The notes: generated by a model not told the origin, from the letters alone. A stretch of DNA of 64,000 nt from Tsukamurella conjunctivitidis (GCF_007858475.1 NZ_VIGX01000005.1:124001-188000), one strand, 5' to 3'; counted from the first letter of the stretch, positions 8,736 to 18,143 are shown. Numbers and translations are program-made.

Positions 8736-11437
8736 ACATCCCGCTGCATCCCTCGGGCCCCGCCACCGACCCGTTCCCCGCTCCGAGCCAGCAGGCACCG
8801 TCGGGACCCTACGAGTTCCCCGCGCACTGGGTCGCCGACGTGCTCGCATCCGACGGCGGCGTGGTCCACCTGCGCCCCGTGGTCCCCGACGACGCCGACG
8901 CGATGGTCGAGTTCCACGCGGGCCTGTCCGAGCGCACCCGCTATCTGCGCTACTTCGGGCCGTACCCGGTGATGCCGCCGCGCGACGTGGCGCGGATGAC
9001 CACCGTCGACCACGATCAGCGCGTCTGCCTGCTCGCGATCCTGGGCGGCAGGATCATCGCCGTCGGCCTGTACGAGGGCCTCGCCGACTCCGGCAAGCCG
9101 ACGTCGGCGGAGGTCGCCTTCGTCGTCGCCGACGAGCACCAGGGCCGCGGCCTCGGACCGATCCTGCTCGAGCACCTCGCCGGAGCCGCCGCCGAGAACG
9201 GCTTCCACCGGTTCGAGGCGGAGGTCCTCGCCGAGAACCGCTACATGGTCAACGTCTTCAAGGCCGCCGGGTACGAGCTGCGCCGCAGCTTCGACGGCAG
9301 CGTGGTGCACGTCGAGTTCGGCATCGACCCCACCGAGGCGCTGGTCGCCGTGCGCAACGCGCGCGAGCTGGCGTCGGAGGCACGCAGTGTGAGCAACGCG
9401 CTGCGGCCCACCTCGATCGCTGTGATCGGCGCGTCGACCACCCCCGGCAAGGTCGGACACGCCGTGCTGCGCAACATCATCGCGGGCGATTTCGCGGGCC
9501 CCGTGTACCCGGTGCACCCCGACCGCCGGTCGGTCGCGGGCATCCGCGCCTACGAATCCGTGCGGGACATCCCCGACCAGGTGGACCTCGCCGTGGTCGC
9601 CGTGCCCGCCGACAACATGGATCAGGTGCTCGACGACTGCCTCGCCAAGGAGGTGCGGACGCTGCTCGTCGTCTCGTCCGGCTTCTCCGACGTCGGCGGC
9701 CGCGGCAAGGAGTCCGAGCGGCGGCTGCTCAAAGCCGTTCGCTCGCACGGCATGCGACTGATCGGGCCCAACGCCCTCGGCGTGATCAACACCGACCGCG
9801 AGGTGCGGATCAACGCGACGCTGGCCCCGGTCGTCCCCGGGCGCGGCAACGTGGGCTTCTTCTGCCAGTCCGGCGCCCTCGGCATCGCCATCCTGGACAC
9901 CGCGGCGAAACGCGGTGTGGGCCTGACGACCTTCGTCTCGGCCGGTAACCGCGCCGACGTCTCCGGCAACGACGTGCTGCAGTACTGGGACACCGACGAC
10001 GCCACCGAGGTGGTCCTGCTCTACCTCGAGAGTTTCGGTAACCCCCGCAAGTTCGGCCGCATCGCGCAGCGCCTGTCCCGCCAGAAGCCGATCGTCGCCG
10101 TGCACCGGGGTGGGATCGACGCTGATCGCCGCCGCCGCGGCTCCGAGGCGCTGTTCGAGAACTCCGGTGTGGTCCAGGTGGATTCGATCCCCGAGCTCTT
10201 CGACTGCGCCACCTTCTTCAGCTACCAGCCGTTGCCCGCCGGGCCGCGGGTCGCCGTCATCGGCAACTCGACGGCGCTGGGCGTCCTCGCCACGCACACC
10301 GGTATCCGCGCGGGCCTCGACGTGGCGCAGCCCGTCGACCTCGGCGCGTCCGCGACACCCGAGGAGTTCGGCGCCGCGATCGATGCGGCGTTGGCGGACG
10401 ACGCGGTGGACGCGATCATCGCGGTCTTCGTGCCGCCGGTGGAGGCCCCGCCCGAGGCCCACGCCGCGGTACTCCTCGAGGCCTCCCGGAAGCTGATCAA
10501 ACCGATCGTCTCGACCTTCCTCGCGTTCGACGGCGTCACCGAACTGCTCGCCGCCACCGACGGCGACGGCGTACGGGTGCGCGGCTCGGTCCCGTCGTAC
10601 CCCGAGCCCGAACGCGCCGCCCGGGTGCTCGCGCACGGTTGGCGCTACGCGCAGTGGCGCGCCCGCCCCGTCTCCGACACCGCGCGGCCCGACGGCACCG
10701 ACGTGGAGACCGCCCGCACGCGCGTGCGGGAATGGCTGCCCACCGGCGACGCCGACACGGGGCCCGTCACCCTGACCTTCGCGCAGAGCGCGGAACTGCT
10801 GGGGCTCTACGGGGTCGGCGTGGTGGCCTTCGACATCGCGTCGACGCCGGAGGAGGCGGCCGTCGCCGCGGACCGCCTCGGATACCCCGTCGCCGTCAAG
10901 GCCATGGGTGAGCGCTGGCGCCTGCGCGCCGACCTCGCTGCGGTGCGCCTGGACCTCACCGGACCGCAGGCCGTGGCCGCCGCCTTCGCCGAGCTGACCG
11001 AGGCGACGGGGGAGTCGACACTGCACGTGCAGCGGATGGCGCACAAGGGGATCGGCTGCGCCGTCGGCTACGAGAACGACCCGCGGATCGGTCCGCTCCT
11101 GTCCTTCGGCCTGAGCGGCGCCGTCCCCGAGCTCCTGGGCGACCGGGCCTACCGGCTGTTGCCGCTGACCAACGCGGCCGCGGCCGACCTCGTGACCGCG
11201 ACCCGCTCCGCGCCCCTGCTCGACGGGTTCGCCGGCGAGTCCGGCGTCGATCGGGCCGCCTTGATCGACGTGGTGACCCGCGTCGCGGCGCTCGCGTACG
11301 AAGTGCCGGAGATCGCGTCGATCGACTGCCAGCCGATCCTCGCGACGACGGACGGCGCCTCGGTGCTGTCCGTGGTGATCCGCATCGGCCACGCGAGCGA
11401 GGTGCTGGCCCAACAAGCGGAACCGCGCCGGCTGTAA
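8726..11437 (+). CDS. patA: PatA-type protein acetyltransferase: GNAT fused to acyl-CoA synthetase (NDP-forming)-like domains
   Basis: A 903-residue protein of the type II (Streptomyces PatA) arrangement. An N-terminal GNAT domain (about 45-200) has the acetyl-CoA loop QGRGLG at 139-144. A CoA-binding domain (about 215-310), a succinyl-CoA-ligase-like domain and a C-terminal ATP-grasp (about 680-895) follow. The SHTG loop with the phospho-histidine of active NDP-forming synthetases is missing; the aligned stretch reads DADRRRRGSEALFENSG. The synthetase part is therefore probably a sensor, not an enzyme. Expected role: acetylate and silence acyl-CoA synthetases, opposed by AcuC next door. A GGAGG site precedes GTG 8726. 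Confidence 0.85.
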   Translation: MTDDIPLHPSGPATDPFPAPSQQAPSGPYEFPAHWVADVLASDGGVVHLRPVVPDDADAMVEFHAGLSERTRYLRYFGPYPVMPPRDVARMTTVDHDQRVCLLAILGGRIIAVGLYEGLADSGKPTSAEVAFVVADEHQGRGLGPILLEHLAGAAAENGFHRFEAEVLAENRYMVNVFKAAGYELRRSFDGSVVHVEFGIDPTEALVAVRNARELASEARSVSNALRPTSIAVIGASTTPGKVGHAVLRNIIAGDFAGPVYPVHPDRRSVAGIRAYESVRDIPDQVDLAVVAVPADNMDQVLDDCLAKEVRTLLVVSSGFSDVGGRGKESERRLLKAVRSHGMRLIGPNALGVINTDREVRINATLAPVVPGRGNVGFFCQSGALGIAILDTAAKRGVGLTTFVSAGNRADVSGNDVLQYWDTDDATEVVLLYLESFGNPRKFGRIAQRLSRQKPIVAVHRGGIDADRRRRGSEALFENSGVVQVDSIPELFDCATFFSYQPLPAGPRVAVIGNSTALGVLATHTGIRAGLDVAQPVDLGASATPEEFGAAIDAALADDAVDAIIAVFVPPVEAPPEAHAAVLLEASRKLIKPIVSTFLAFDGVTELLAATDGDGVRVRGSVPSYPEPERAARVLAHGWRYAQWRARPVSDTARPDGTDVETARTRVREWLPTGDADTGPVTLTFAQSAELLGLYGVGVVAFDIASTPEEAAVAADRLGYPVAVKAMGERWRLRADLAAVRLDLTGPQAVAAAFAELTEATGESTLHVQRMAHKGIGCAVGYENDPRIGPLLSFGLSGAVPELLGDRAYRLLPLTNAAAADLVTATRSAPLLDGFAGESGVDRAALIDVVTRVAALAYEVPEIASIDCQPILATTDGASVLSVVIRIGHASEVLAQQAEPRRL

Positions 11438-11453
11438 CAGCCGACGCGGTTCC
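11419..11453. terminator. bidirectional hairpin, patA/sigB
   Basis: GGAACCGCG (11419-11427) pairs with CGCGGTTCC (11445-11453), with an inner stem GGCTG/CAGCC closing on a 3-base loop. It includes the patA stop codon and lies 15 bases beyond the sigB stop, between convergent genes, so it can end transcripts from both sides. Confidence 0.75.
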
Positions 11454-11467
11454 TTCCGTGCTGGTTC

Positions 11468-12469
11468 CTAGCTCGCGTACGCGCGCAGGCGGTCGGCCCG
11501 CTCGCCGTTGCGGAGCTTGCTCATGACCTCGCGCTCGATCTGGCGCACGCGCTCGCGGGAGAGCCCGAAGAGCTTGCCGATCTGGTCGAGGGTGCGGGGC
11601 TGGCCGTCGTCGAGGCCGTAGCGCAGGCGGATGACCTGCTGTTCGCGCTCGTCGAGCGTCGCCAGCACCGACCGCACGTCGCTGTGCATGAGTCGCGAGA
11701 TGACGGCGGACTCGGCGGACGCGGCCTCCGCGTCCTCGATGAAGTCACCCAGCGGGGCCTCCTCGTCGGAGCCGACGGGCATGTCGAGGCTCACCGGATC
11801 GCGCGAGTGGTCCATGAGATCGGCGATCTTCTCGGCCGGGATGCCCGACTCCTCCGCGAGCTCCGCATCCGTGGCCTCGCGGCCCAACTGCTGATGCAGC
11901 TCGCGCCGGATGCGGGCGAGCTTGTTCACCTGCTCCACGAGGTGGACGGGCAGGCGGATCGTGCGGGACTGGTCCGCCATACCGCGGGTGATCGCCTGCC
12001 GGATCCACCAGGTGGCGTACGTGGAGAACTTGAAGCCCTTGGCGTAGTCGAACTTCTCCATCGCGCGGATCAGGCCCAGGTTGCCCTCCTGGATGAGGTC
12101 CAGGAGCGGCATGCCCCGCCCCGTGTAGCGCTTGGCCAGCGACACCACGAGACGCAGGTTGGCCTCCAGCAGGTGCTGGCGCGCGGCCTGTCCGTCGCGG
12201 ACGATGAACGCAAGATCGCGCTTCTTCGACGCGGCCATCCGCTTCTTCGTGGCCAGAAGGTGCTGGGCGTAGAGCCCGGCCTCGATGCGCTTGGCCAGGT
12301 CGACCTCGTCCTCCGCGGTCAGCAGAGCGGTACGGCCGATGCCGTTCAGGTACACCCGCACCAGGTCCGCGGCGGGACTCTGCGCATCGAGATCGGCCTC
12401 GGTCAGCGGGGGCCGCACCCGATCAGCGGGGCGGGCTGCGGTGCTAGCGGTGTTGACGCGGTGTGCCAT
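11468..12469 (-). CDS. sigB: principal-like sigma factor SigB
   Basis: Group 2 sigma-70 factor, 333 residues. Region 1.2 ([12 protein letters not shown]), region 2 with the core-binding and -10 elements ([48 protein letters not shown]), region 3 and region 4 with the -35 helix-turn-helix ([18 protein letters not shown]) are all present. It lacks the long acidic/lysine-rich N-terminus of SigA. ATG 12469 is chosen because AGGAGG sits 6 bases upstream; the longer frame has no site. Controls stress and stationary-phase genes in mycobacteria. An ECF-type promoter lies just upstream. Confidence 0.95.
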   Translation of the reverse strand: MAHRVNTASTAARPADRVRPPLTEADLDAQSPAADLVRVYLNGIGRTALLTAEDEVDLAKRIEAGLYAQHLLATKKRMAASKKRDLAFIVRDGQAARQHLLEANLRLVVSLAKRYTGRGMPLLDLIQEGNLGLIRAMEKFDYAKGFKFSTYATWWIRQAITRGMADQSRTIRLPVHLVEQVNKLARIRRELHQQLGREATDAELAEESGIPAEKIADLMDHSRDPVSLDMPVGSDEEAPLGDFIEDAEAASAESAVISRLMHSDVRSVLATLDEREQQVIRLRYGLDDGQPRTLDQIGKLFGLSRERVRQIEREVMSKLRNGERADRLRAYAS

Positions 12470-12501
12470 GTGGCTGCCTCCTGTTCGCCGGTACATCAGG
12501 T

Positions 12502-12530
12502 TCAACGGACGGCGGGCGCACAGAGTTCCC
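12502..12530 (-). promoter_or_regulatory. ECF (SigE/SigH-type) promoter of sigB
   Basis: On the minus strand GGGAAC (12530-12525) is followed after 17 bases by CGTTGA (12507-12502), that is GGAAC-N18-GTT, the spacing of mycobacterial SigE/SigH promoters. A start near 12495 would leave a leader of about 25 bases with the AGGAGG site. This fits known control of sigB by ECF stress sigma factors. Confidence 0.6.
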
Positions 12531-12581
12531 GGCGCCGAATCCCCTGACCTGCGGAAACACAGAGGCGTTCTGAGAAGTTGC

Positions 12582-14060
12582 TTAGAGGAAGGTTACGAAT
12601 CCGTGCCGGTGGAGATCGGCCAGCAGCCGGTGGGCGGAATCGGCCAGTCCGTCGAGGCCGGTGGCGACCTCCAGGAGGGCGACGAGGTCCTCGGTCGGCA
12701 GTTCCCCGCGGCAGCCGGCCAGCAGCCGGGCGCCGGCGTCATCGATGTCGTGACTCCACCGCGGGCCCGACATGCGGGTCACCCGCACGGCGACCTCGTC
12801 CCAGCCCTCGGCCCCGGCCACCGACACCCGCTCGTGTGCGACGTCGTCGCCGAGCAGCGGCCGGGCGGCGTCCAGGTCCGCCCCGCGCAGCCAGGCCATC
12901 CGCGCGAAATGGGCGGGCACCTCGTCGCCCAGCGGATCGTCGAAGGGATGGCTCAACTCCTCGCAGACCACCTCGGACGGGCCGTCGATCGCGCGCAGCA
13001 GTACGAAGCCGAATCCGATGCCCGTGACATCGGCGTCCGCGAGGTGGGCCAGCCATCGGTCCGACTTCGCGCGTCCCTCGCCGACGCGGGGATCGAGCCC
13101 CTCGTCGCGCAGCCAGGTGCCCACGTACAACGCGGGATCGGCGACGTCCCGCTGCAGCACCCAGGCCGCTACGCCTTCGCTCGGCAGCCAGGACGCGACC
13201 CGGGCCTGCCAGCCCTCGTCCGCGCGGTGGACCCAGGAGGCGAGCAGTGCCGCGGTGCCGCCGGGCGCCAGGTGCTCCGGCGCGCTGCGCACCACCAGTT
13301 CGGAGGCGCCGTCGAGGTCCAGGCCGGAGTCGCGATAGGTGTGATCGACGCGGCCCTCGCCCACGACGAAGGGCGGGTTCGCCAGTACCAGGTCGAACCG
13401 GCGGCCGGCGACCGGCGCGAACCAGTCGCCCTCGAGCACCTCGACGTCCGCACCGTTCAGCGCGGCCGACGCGGCGGCGAACCCCGTGGCGCGCTCGCTG
13501 ACGTCCGTGGCGGTCACCGCGTCCGCGAACCGCGTGGCGGCGCACGCGTGGACGCCGCACCCGGTGCCGAGGTCGAGGACGGAGCCCACCTGTTCGCGGG
13601 GCGTGGCCCGCAGCAGCGACTGCGAGGCGTGACCGACGCCGAGGACGTGCTCGCGGTGCTGCGGGTGCGGCCGCATCAGGCCGTCGAGGTCGGAGAGGAA
13701 CCACTGCGGACCGTCGGGCAGATCCAGGGGCCGCAGGCTCAGGGCGGCGCGCACCCTCGACGGGTCCTCCGGGTCGGGCTCGAGCAGGCCGGCCTCCAGT
13801 GCGTCGTCGACGGTGACGGGCGCGAGCGCACCGTCGACCTCCGACCGCGGGACCGGCGCGGCGGCCAGGAACAAGCGGATCAGGACGTCGAGCGGCGCAT
13901 CGCCGTCCGCGGCGGACTCGACGGGGCCGGGCTCGCCGCGGGAGAGGCAGCCGTAGGCGTCACCCAGTCGATCGGCGACGGCGGATTCGGAGAAGTCGGC
14001 GGCGGCCAGCACGGGACCGAGCCGACGGCACAGCGGTGCCAGGCCGGGGGAGAGCAGCAC
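12582..14060 (-). CDS. class I SAM-dependent methyltransferase (RsmC/PrmC-like small-domain methyltransferase)
   Basis: A 492-residue protein with a helical N-terminal domain of about 180 residues and then a Rossmann methyltransferase. Motif I is [13 protein letters not shown], motif II ends in TATDVSERA, and motif IV is NPPF, which is typical of enzymes methylating an exocyclic amino group of adenine, guanine or glutamine. A C-terminal region of about 170 residues is of unknown role. The GTG start at 14060 directly abuts the stop of the DUF3099 gene. The target (rRNA, tRNA, DNA or protein) cannot be decided. Confidence 0.8.
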   Translation of the reverse strand: MLLSPGLAPLCRRLGPVLAAADFSESAVADRLGDAYGCLSRGEPGPVESAADGDAPLDVLIRLFLAAAPVPRSEVDGALAPVTVDDALEAGLLEPDPEDPSRVRAALSLRPLDLPDGPQWFLSDLDGLMRPHPQHREHVLGVGHASQSLLRATPREQVGSVLDLGTGCGVHACAATRFADAVTATDVSERATGFAAASAALNGADVEVLEGDWFAPVAGRRFDLVLANPPFVVGEGRVDHTYRDSGLDLDGASELVVRSAPEHLAPGGTAALLASWVHRADEGWQARVASWLPSEGVAAWVLQRDVADPALYVGTWLRDEGLDPRVGEGRAKSDRWLAHLADADVTGIGFGFVLLRAIDGPSEVVCEELSHPFDDPLGDEVPAHFARMAWLRGADLDAARPLLGDDVAHERVSVAGAEGWDEVAVRVTRMSGPRWSHDIDDAGARLLAGCRGELPTEDLVALLEVATGLDGLADSAHRLLADLHRHGFVTFL

Positions 14061-14396
14061 CTATTCGCCGCGTCCCGAGACGGTCGTGATGGGATGTCCC
14101 TGCAGTGCGAGCCGGTCGAGCTTGCGCCGGGTGAAACGATCGGGCTCGCCCTTGCGCTTCTTCGGCCGGTCGTTGGCGCGGATCACCGCGATCCACGGGA
14201 TCGGTATGGAGCCGGCGAGCACGGCCAGCGCGATCATCCAGTTGCCGGTGGCCGAGTAGATCCACGCCGAGATGACGAGGGCGGGGATGCGGATCGCCAT
14301 GATCATCAGGTACCGACGGACCCGCCGCCGGTGCTGCTCGTCGTACGAGTCCTCCGCATCGGTGATGACGTAGGTGCTCTCGCCCTGATTTCCCAC
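14061..14396 (-). CDS. DUF3099 membrane protein
   Basis: A 111-residue actinobacterial protein with two membrane segments (about residues 31-47 and 51-68) and a basic C-terminal tail (RPKKRKGEPDRFTRRKL). It matches family DUF3099 as I remember it. Its stop abuts the methyltransferase start, so the two are cotranscribed. No function is known. Confidence 0.82.
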   Translation of the reverse strand: MGNQGESTYVITDAEDSYDEQHRRRVRRYLMIMAIRIPALVISAWIYSATGNWMIALAVLAGSIPIPWIAVIRANDRPKKRKGEPDRFTRRKLDRLALQGHPITTVSGRGE

Positions 14397-14434
14397 ACTT
14401 CGATCGTCCCACCGCGGCTGGCAGAATGAAAGTC

Positions 14435-14671
14435 ATGAGTACGAAGACCCTGGAGAAGCCGGACGTCGACGTCGATGCCGACACCGGTAACGACGACGAC
14501 ACCCCCAAATTCTTCCACTACGTGCGGAAGAACAAGATCGCCGAATCGGCCGTGATGGGCAACTACGTCGTCGCGCTCTGCGGCGAGACCTTCCCGGTCA
14601 CCAAGTCGGCGAAGCCCGGCTCGCCGGTGTGCCCCGAGTGCAAGAAGATCTACGACCGCATGAAGAAGTAG
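14435..14671 (+). CDS. DUF3039 small zinc-ribbon-like protein
   Basis: A 78-residue acidic protein ending in a Cys cluster (ALCGETFPV, then CPECKKIYDRMKK) that could bind one metal. The core FFHYVRKNKIAESAVMG marks family DUF3039, found next to sigma and helicase genes in Actinobacteria. I prefer ATG 14435 (MSTKT) to the upstream ATG 14426; neither has a strong ribosome site. It is divergent from DUF3099 and ends four bases before the convergent YihY stop. Function unknown. Confidence 0.82.
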   Translation: MSTKTLEKPDVDVDADTGNDDDTPKFFHYVRKNKIAESAVMGNYVVALCGETFPVTKSAKPGSPVCPECKKIYDRMKK

Positions 14672-14675
14672 CCGC

Positions 14676-15947
14676 TCAGCGCGGTTCCACCTCACGCGGG
14701 GGCCGCGCCGGCGGACGGCGAGGGGTCTCCGGCGCGACGGTACGCGGCGGCGGCACGTCGGTCTCGACGGTGCGTCCGGATGCATCGGTACCCGGCTCCG
14801 GGTCGTCGCCGTCGGGCGCCTCGGCCTCCGTACGCTGGCGGCGACGGATCGGGTCCGTCGCGCGACGCAGTCCCTCGGCCGCCGCCTTGCCGGGGTCGGA
14901 GATCCCGGCCTCCTTGATCTGTTCGACGACCCAGTCGCGCAACTGATCCGTGCGGATCTCCCGCGCGGGCCAGCGGTCCTGCAGCGCGGCGTTGAACTCG
15001 GCGCCGACCATGACGGCGAAGCCCAGGAAGAACGTGAACAGCAGGAAGGCGATCGGCGTCGCGAGCGCGCCGTAGGAGATGCCACGGCCCGACGCGATGA
15101 ACGACAGGTAGACGCGTAGTCCCGTGGACGCGACGAGGAAGATCAGGGCTGCGAGCGCCGCGCCCGGAACGTGCCGGTACCAGGGCAACGGCCGCGGCAG
15201 CGCCTGCCGGTACAGCAGCGCGAGCCCGCCGACCAGCATGAGCACGACGAAGGGCAGGTAGCCGAAGTCGATGAGCTGCGCCACCGCCGGGTGCCACGAC
15301 GCCGGGATGTACTTGATGATGAAACTCGGCCCCAGCGCGACCAGCGGCAGCGTGAAGACCGCGATCACCAGGAACTCCACGTACAGCAGCAGGGCGAAGA
15401 ACCGCTGGTGGACCGCGTTGCGCACGGTGTGCTGGTCGTGGGCCATGCTGATCGAGTCGACGTACGAGGACAGCGCCGACGAGCCGGCCCACAGCGCGAT
15501 GATGAAGCCCACCGAGACCACGTCGCCGCGGCCCTGCTGCAGCACCCCGTCGACCATCGGGCGGATGATCTCGTCCACCACGTTGGGCGTGAAGATCCGG
15601 AGGCCGAAGGAGATGAGCCGGTCGTGGATCACCCCGATGGTGTCGGGGCCGAACCAGTTCGCGATGTAGCCGATGAGGCCCATCAGGGCCAGGAGGAGCG
15701 GCGCCAGCGACAGGGTCGTCCAGAAGGCCGCCTGGGCGCTGTGGCCCACGATCGAATCGTCCCAGGACTTCACCACGGTGCGCCACAGGACCTGCGGCAT
15801 GCCTTTGACGACTCCCCACGCCCGGGTGGGGAAGGAGGCACGACGGGGCCGATCCAGGTCCTGGGTGTGCGGGCCCGGATCGCGCGGCCCGGCGTCCTGT
15901 GCCGGGCCCGATCGCCGGGTCCCCGGCGTGCCGTGTGCGTCGTCCAT
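14676..15947 (-). CDS. YihY/BrkB family inner membrane protein
   Basis: A 423-residue membrane protein. A 60-residue Pro/Arg-rich cytosolic N-terminus is followed by six hydrophobic segments: AAFWTTLSLAPLLLALMG, VVSVGFIIALWAGSSALSS, FALLLYVEFLVIAVFTLPLV, FVVLMLVGGLALLY, AALIFLVASTGLRVYL and FLLFTFFLGFAVMVGAEFN. A charged 100-residue C-terminal tail completes it. YihY proteins were once called RNase BN in error. The role is unclear, with transport or envelope stress suggested. Confidence 0.85.
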   Translation of the reverse strand: MDDAHGTPGTRRSGPAQDAGPRDPGPHTQDLDRPRRASFPTRAWGVVKGMPQVLWRTVVKSWDDSIVGHSAQAAFWTTLSLAPLLLALMGLIGYIANWFGPDTIGVIHDRLISFGLRIFTPNVVDEIIRPMVDGVLQQGRGDVVSVGFIIALWAGSSALSSYVDSISMAHDQHTVRNAVHQRFFALLLYVEFLVIAVFTLPLVALGPSFIIKYIPASWHPAVAQLIDFGYLPFVVLMLVGGLALLYRQALPRPLPWYRHVPGAALAALIFLVASTGLRVYLSFIASGRGISYGALATPIAFLLFTFFLGFAVMVGAEFNAALQDRWPAREIRTDQLRDWVVEQIKEAGISDPGKAAAEGLRRATDPIRRRQRTEAEAPDGDDPEPGTDASGRTVETDVPPPRTVAPETPRRPPARPPREVEPR

Positions 15948-16009
15948 CGTCTTCAGTCTTGCGCACCGGCGCCGATCACGCCGGAACCGGGATCGCCGCG
16001 TGTTGCGAG

Positions 16010-16067
16010 TAGACTGCTTCCGGGTTCACGATCGACCCGCCCGCGCCGCGGACTCGCGCCGGGCGGG
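16010..16067 (+). promoter_or_regulatory. helicase leader: possible -10 and terminator-like hairpin
   Basis: A TAGACT -10-like hexamer (16010-16015) has no clear -35. Downstream, CCCGCCC (16036-16042) pairs with GGGCGGG (16061-16067), with an inner GCGC match, and is followed by TTCTCTC. The hairpin lies about 30 bases before the helicase start, within the expected leader, and could act as an attenuator. Confidence 0.3.
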
Positions 16068-16098
16068 CTTCTCTCGCGGTATAGGGGTGCGTTTCTCG

Positions 16099-17790
16099 AT
16101 GGCGGTTTCACTTCGTGTCTGGCAGCGCCGTGCGCTCACGAAGTACCTGACCTCGAAGCCTCAGGACTTCCTCGCCGTCGCCACGCCGGGTGCCGGAAAG
16201 ACGACGTTCGCGCTGCGGGTGGCCGCCGAGCTGCTGGCCGACCGCACCGTCGAGCGGGTGACCGTGGTCGCCCCGACCGAGCACCTCAAGTACCAGTGGG
16301 CCGAGGCCGCGGCGCGCAACGGCATCAACCTCGACCCGAACTTCACCAATTCCGGCGGCAGCACCTCGTCCGACTTCCAGGGCGTCGTGATCACCTACGC
16401 CCAGGTCGGCATGCACCCGTACAAGCACCACGCGCGCACCACGGCCTACAAGACTCTCGTGATCCTCGATGAGATTCATCACGCCGGCGACGCGAAGAGC
16501 TGGGGTGAGGGCGTGCGCGAAGCGTTCGCACCCGCGACGCGGCGCCTCGCGCTGACGGGTACGCCCTTCCGCAGCGACGACAACCCGATCCCGTTCGTCA
16601 CCTACGAACCCGAGTTCGGCGGTGGACAGCGGTCGAAGGCCGATCACGTCTACGGCTACTCGGACGCCCTCGCCGACGGCGTGGTCCGTCCCGTGGTCTT
16701 CCTGGCCTACTCCGGCCAGGCCAGCTGGCGCACGAGCGCCGGCGAGGAGTTCACCGCCCGCTTGGGCGAGCCGCTGAGCAAGGAGCAGACCGCGCGGGCG
16801 TGGCGCACCGCGCTCGACCCGCACGGCGACTGGATCCCGGCGGTCCTCCACGCCGCGAACACGCGGCTCGAGCAGCTCCGGCGCGCGATGCCCGACGCGG
16901 GCGGCCTGGTGATCGCCACCGACCAGTCGACGGCGCGCGACTACGCCGAGCTGCTCGAGGAGATCAGCGGCGAGAAGGTCACCGTCGTCCTGTCCGACGA
17001 CCCCACCGCCTCGAAGCGGATCTCCGCGTTCGCCGAGGGCACCGACAAGTGGATGGTCGCCGTCCGCATGGTGTCCGAGGGCGTCGACGTGCCGCGCCTC
17101 GCAGTGGGTGTGTACGCCACGAGCGCCTCGACGCCGCTGTTCTTCGCGCAGGCCATCGGGCGCTTCGTGCGGCTCCGGGTGCCGGGCGAGACCGCGAGCG
17201 TCTTCCTGCCCTCGGTGCCGGTCCTGCTGGATCTCGCGGCGAAGCTCGAGGAGCAGCGCGACCACGTCCTGGGCAAGCCGCACCGCGAGTCCGACGGTCT
17301 TGAGGACGCGCTGCTCATCGACGCCAACAAGCAGAAGGACGAGCCCGGTGAGGAGGAGAAGGCCTTCGTCTCGCTCCATGCCGACGCGGAGCTGGATCAG
17401 CTCATCTACGACGGGTCCTCGTACGGCACCGCCACTTTCGCGGGAAGCGAGGAGGAGGCGGACTACCTCGGTCTGCCCGGCCTGCTCGACGCGGAGCAGA
17501 TGCGCGCCCTCCTCAAGCAGCGGCAGAAGGATCAGGTGGACGTCCGCTCCACCGAGGCCGAGCGGCCCGCGCCGCCCCCGGCCGTGGAGGAGCGGGCCAC
17601 TGCGGGAGCGCAGCTGTCCGCACTGCGTCGGGAGCTCAACTCCCTGGTCGCGATGCATCACCACCGCACCGGGAAGCCGCACGGCGTGGTGCACAACGAA
17701 CTGCGCAGCCGGCTCGGCGGTCCCGTGACGGCGATGGCCTCGGCGGATCAGCTGCGGGAACGGATCGCCGCACTGCGCACGTGGAAGTGA
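16099..17790 (+). CDS. DEAD/DEAH-box SF2 helicase
   Basis: A 563-residue superfamily 2 helicase. Walker A is ATPGAGKTT (29-37), Walker B is DEIH (124-127), motif III-like GTPFRSD follows, and the second RecA domain carries VSEGVDVP and the motif VI stretch QAIGRFVR. After about residue 390 comes an acidic region and a helical C-terminal tail. It looks closest to XPB/SSL2-like or restriction-type translocases. No nuclease or methyltransferase partner is adjacent. ATG 16099 is preferred; GTG 16087 in frame is possible. DNA repair or RNA metabolism cannot be separated from sequence. Confidence 0.85.
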   Translation: MAVSLRVWQRRALTKYLTSKPQDFLAVATPGAGKTTFALRVAAELLADRTVERVTVVAPTEHLKYQWAEAAARNGINLDPNFTNSGGSTSSDFQGVVITYAQVGMHPYKHHARTTAYKTLVILDEIHHAGDAKSWGEGVREAFAPATRRLALTGTPFRSDDNPIPFVTYEPEFGGGQRSKADHVYGYSDALADGVVRPVVFLAYSGQASWRTSAGEEFTARLGEPLSKEQTARAWRTALDPHGDWIPAVLHAANTRLEQLRRAMPDAGGLVIATDQSTARDYAELLEEISGEKVTVVLSDDPTASKRISAFAEGTDKWMVAVRMVSEGVDVPRLAVGVYATSASTPLFFAQAIGRFVRLRVPGETASVFLPSVPVLLDLAAKLEEQRDHVLGKPHRESDGLEDALLIDANKQKDEPGEEEKAFVSLHADAELDQLIYDGSSYGTATFAGSEEEADYLGLPGLLDAEQMRALLKQRQKDQVDVRSTEAERPAPPPAVEERATAGAQLSALRRELNSLVAMHHHRTGKPHGVVHNELRSRLGGPVTAMASADQLRERIAALRTWK

Positions 17791-17832
17791 CCGTGGGCAC
17801 GCCGGATTGATCCGGGTCGACCCCCGCATACG

Positions 17833-17881
17833 CCGACGGCGCCGTGCACCCGGAAGTAGGGCGGGTGCACGGCGCCGTCGG
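17833..17881. terminator. strong bidirectional terminator hairpin
   Basis: A perfect 19-bp inverted repeat (17833-17851 with 17863-17881) and an 11-base loop. It sits between the convergent helicase and DUF7455 genes and can end both transcripts. Confidence 0.85.
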
Positions 17882-17891
17882 ACGCCGGAAA

Positions 17892-18107
17892 CTAGACGGA
17901 GACGGGCTCGCCCGCGATGGTCGCGCCCTGCGACTCCAGCTTCGCCTTGTGCTCGGTGAAGTGGTGCCCGCAGAAGAGCAGCTCGAAGCCCGACGGGAGT
18001 ACCGCACGGACCTGGGCGGCCGCGGAACAGCGATCGCACCGGTCGGACGCCGTCAGGGGAGCGAAGGCATCGCCCGCAGGGGCCTCTGAAGTGACTGTGT
18101 TCGTCAT
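17892..18107 (-). CDS. DUF7455 small zinc protein (Rv2708c-like)
   Basis: A 71-residue protein. The core has SDRCDRCSAAAQVRAVLPSG followed by LLFCGHHFTEHKAKL, so two Cys from CxxC plus a Cys and His residues could bind zinc. The start at 18107 is supported by GGAGGAGTC immediately before the ATG. The M. tuberculosis homologue is Rv2708c, near sigB. Its promoter region shows a GGAAC...CGTAT arrangement similar to the sigB promoter here. Function is not known. Confidence 0.85.
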   Translation of the reverse strand: MTNTVTSEAPAGDAFAPLTASDRCDRCSAAAQVRAVLPSGFELLFCGHHFTEHKAKLESQGATIAGEPVSV

Positions 18108-18143
18108 GACTCCTCCGTTCCTCACGAACTCTTCTTACATCTG

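Noticed and set aside
8564-11416. A very long open frame on the minus strand opposite patA
   Set aside because: Its product is Arg/Gly/His-rich without any domain, while the plus strand encodes a clear GNAT-synthetase fusion. Long antisense frames are a by-product of the high GC content; the same holds for frames opposite the permease, the carboxylase and dxs.
11438-11467. Small RNA between patA and sigB
   Set aside because: The hairpin is explained as a terminator for two convergent genes, and no promoter for an independent transcript is seen.
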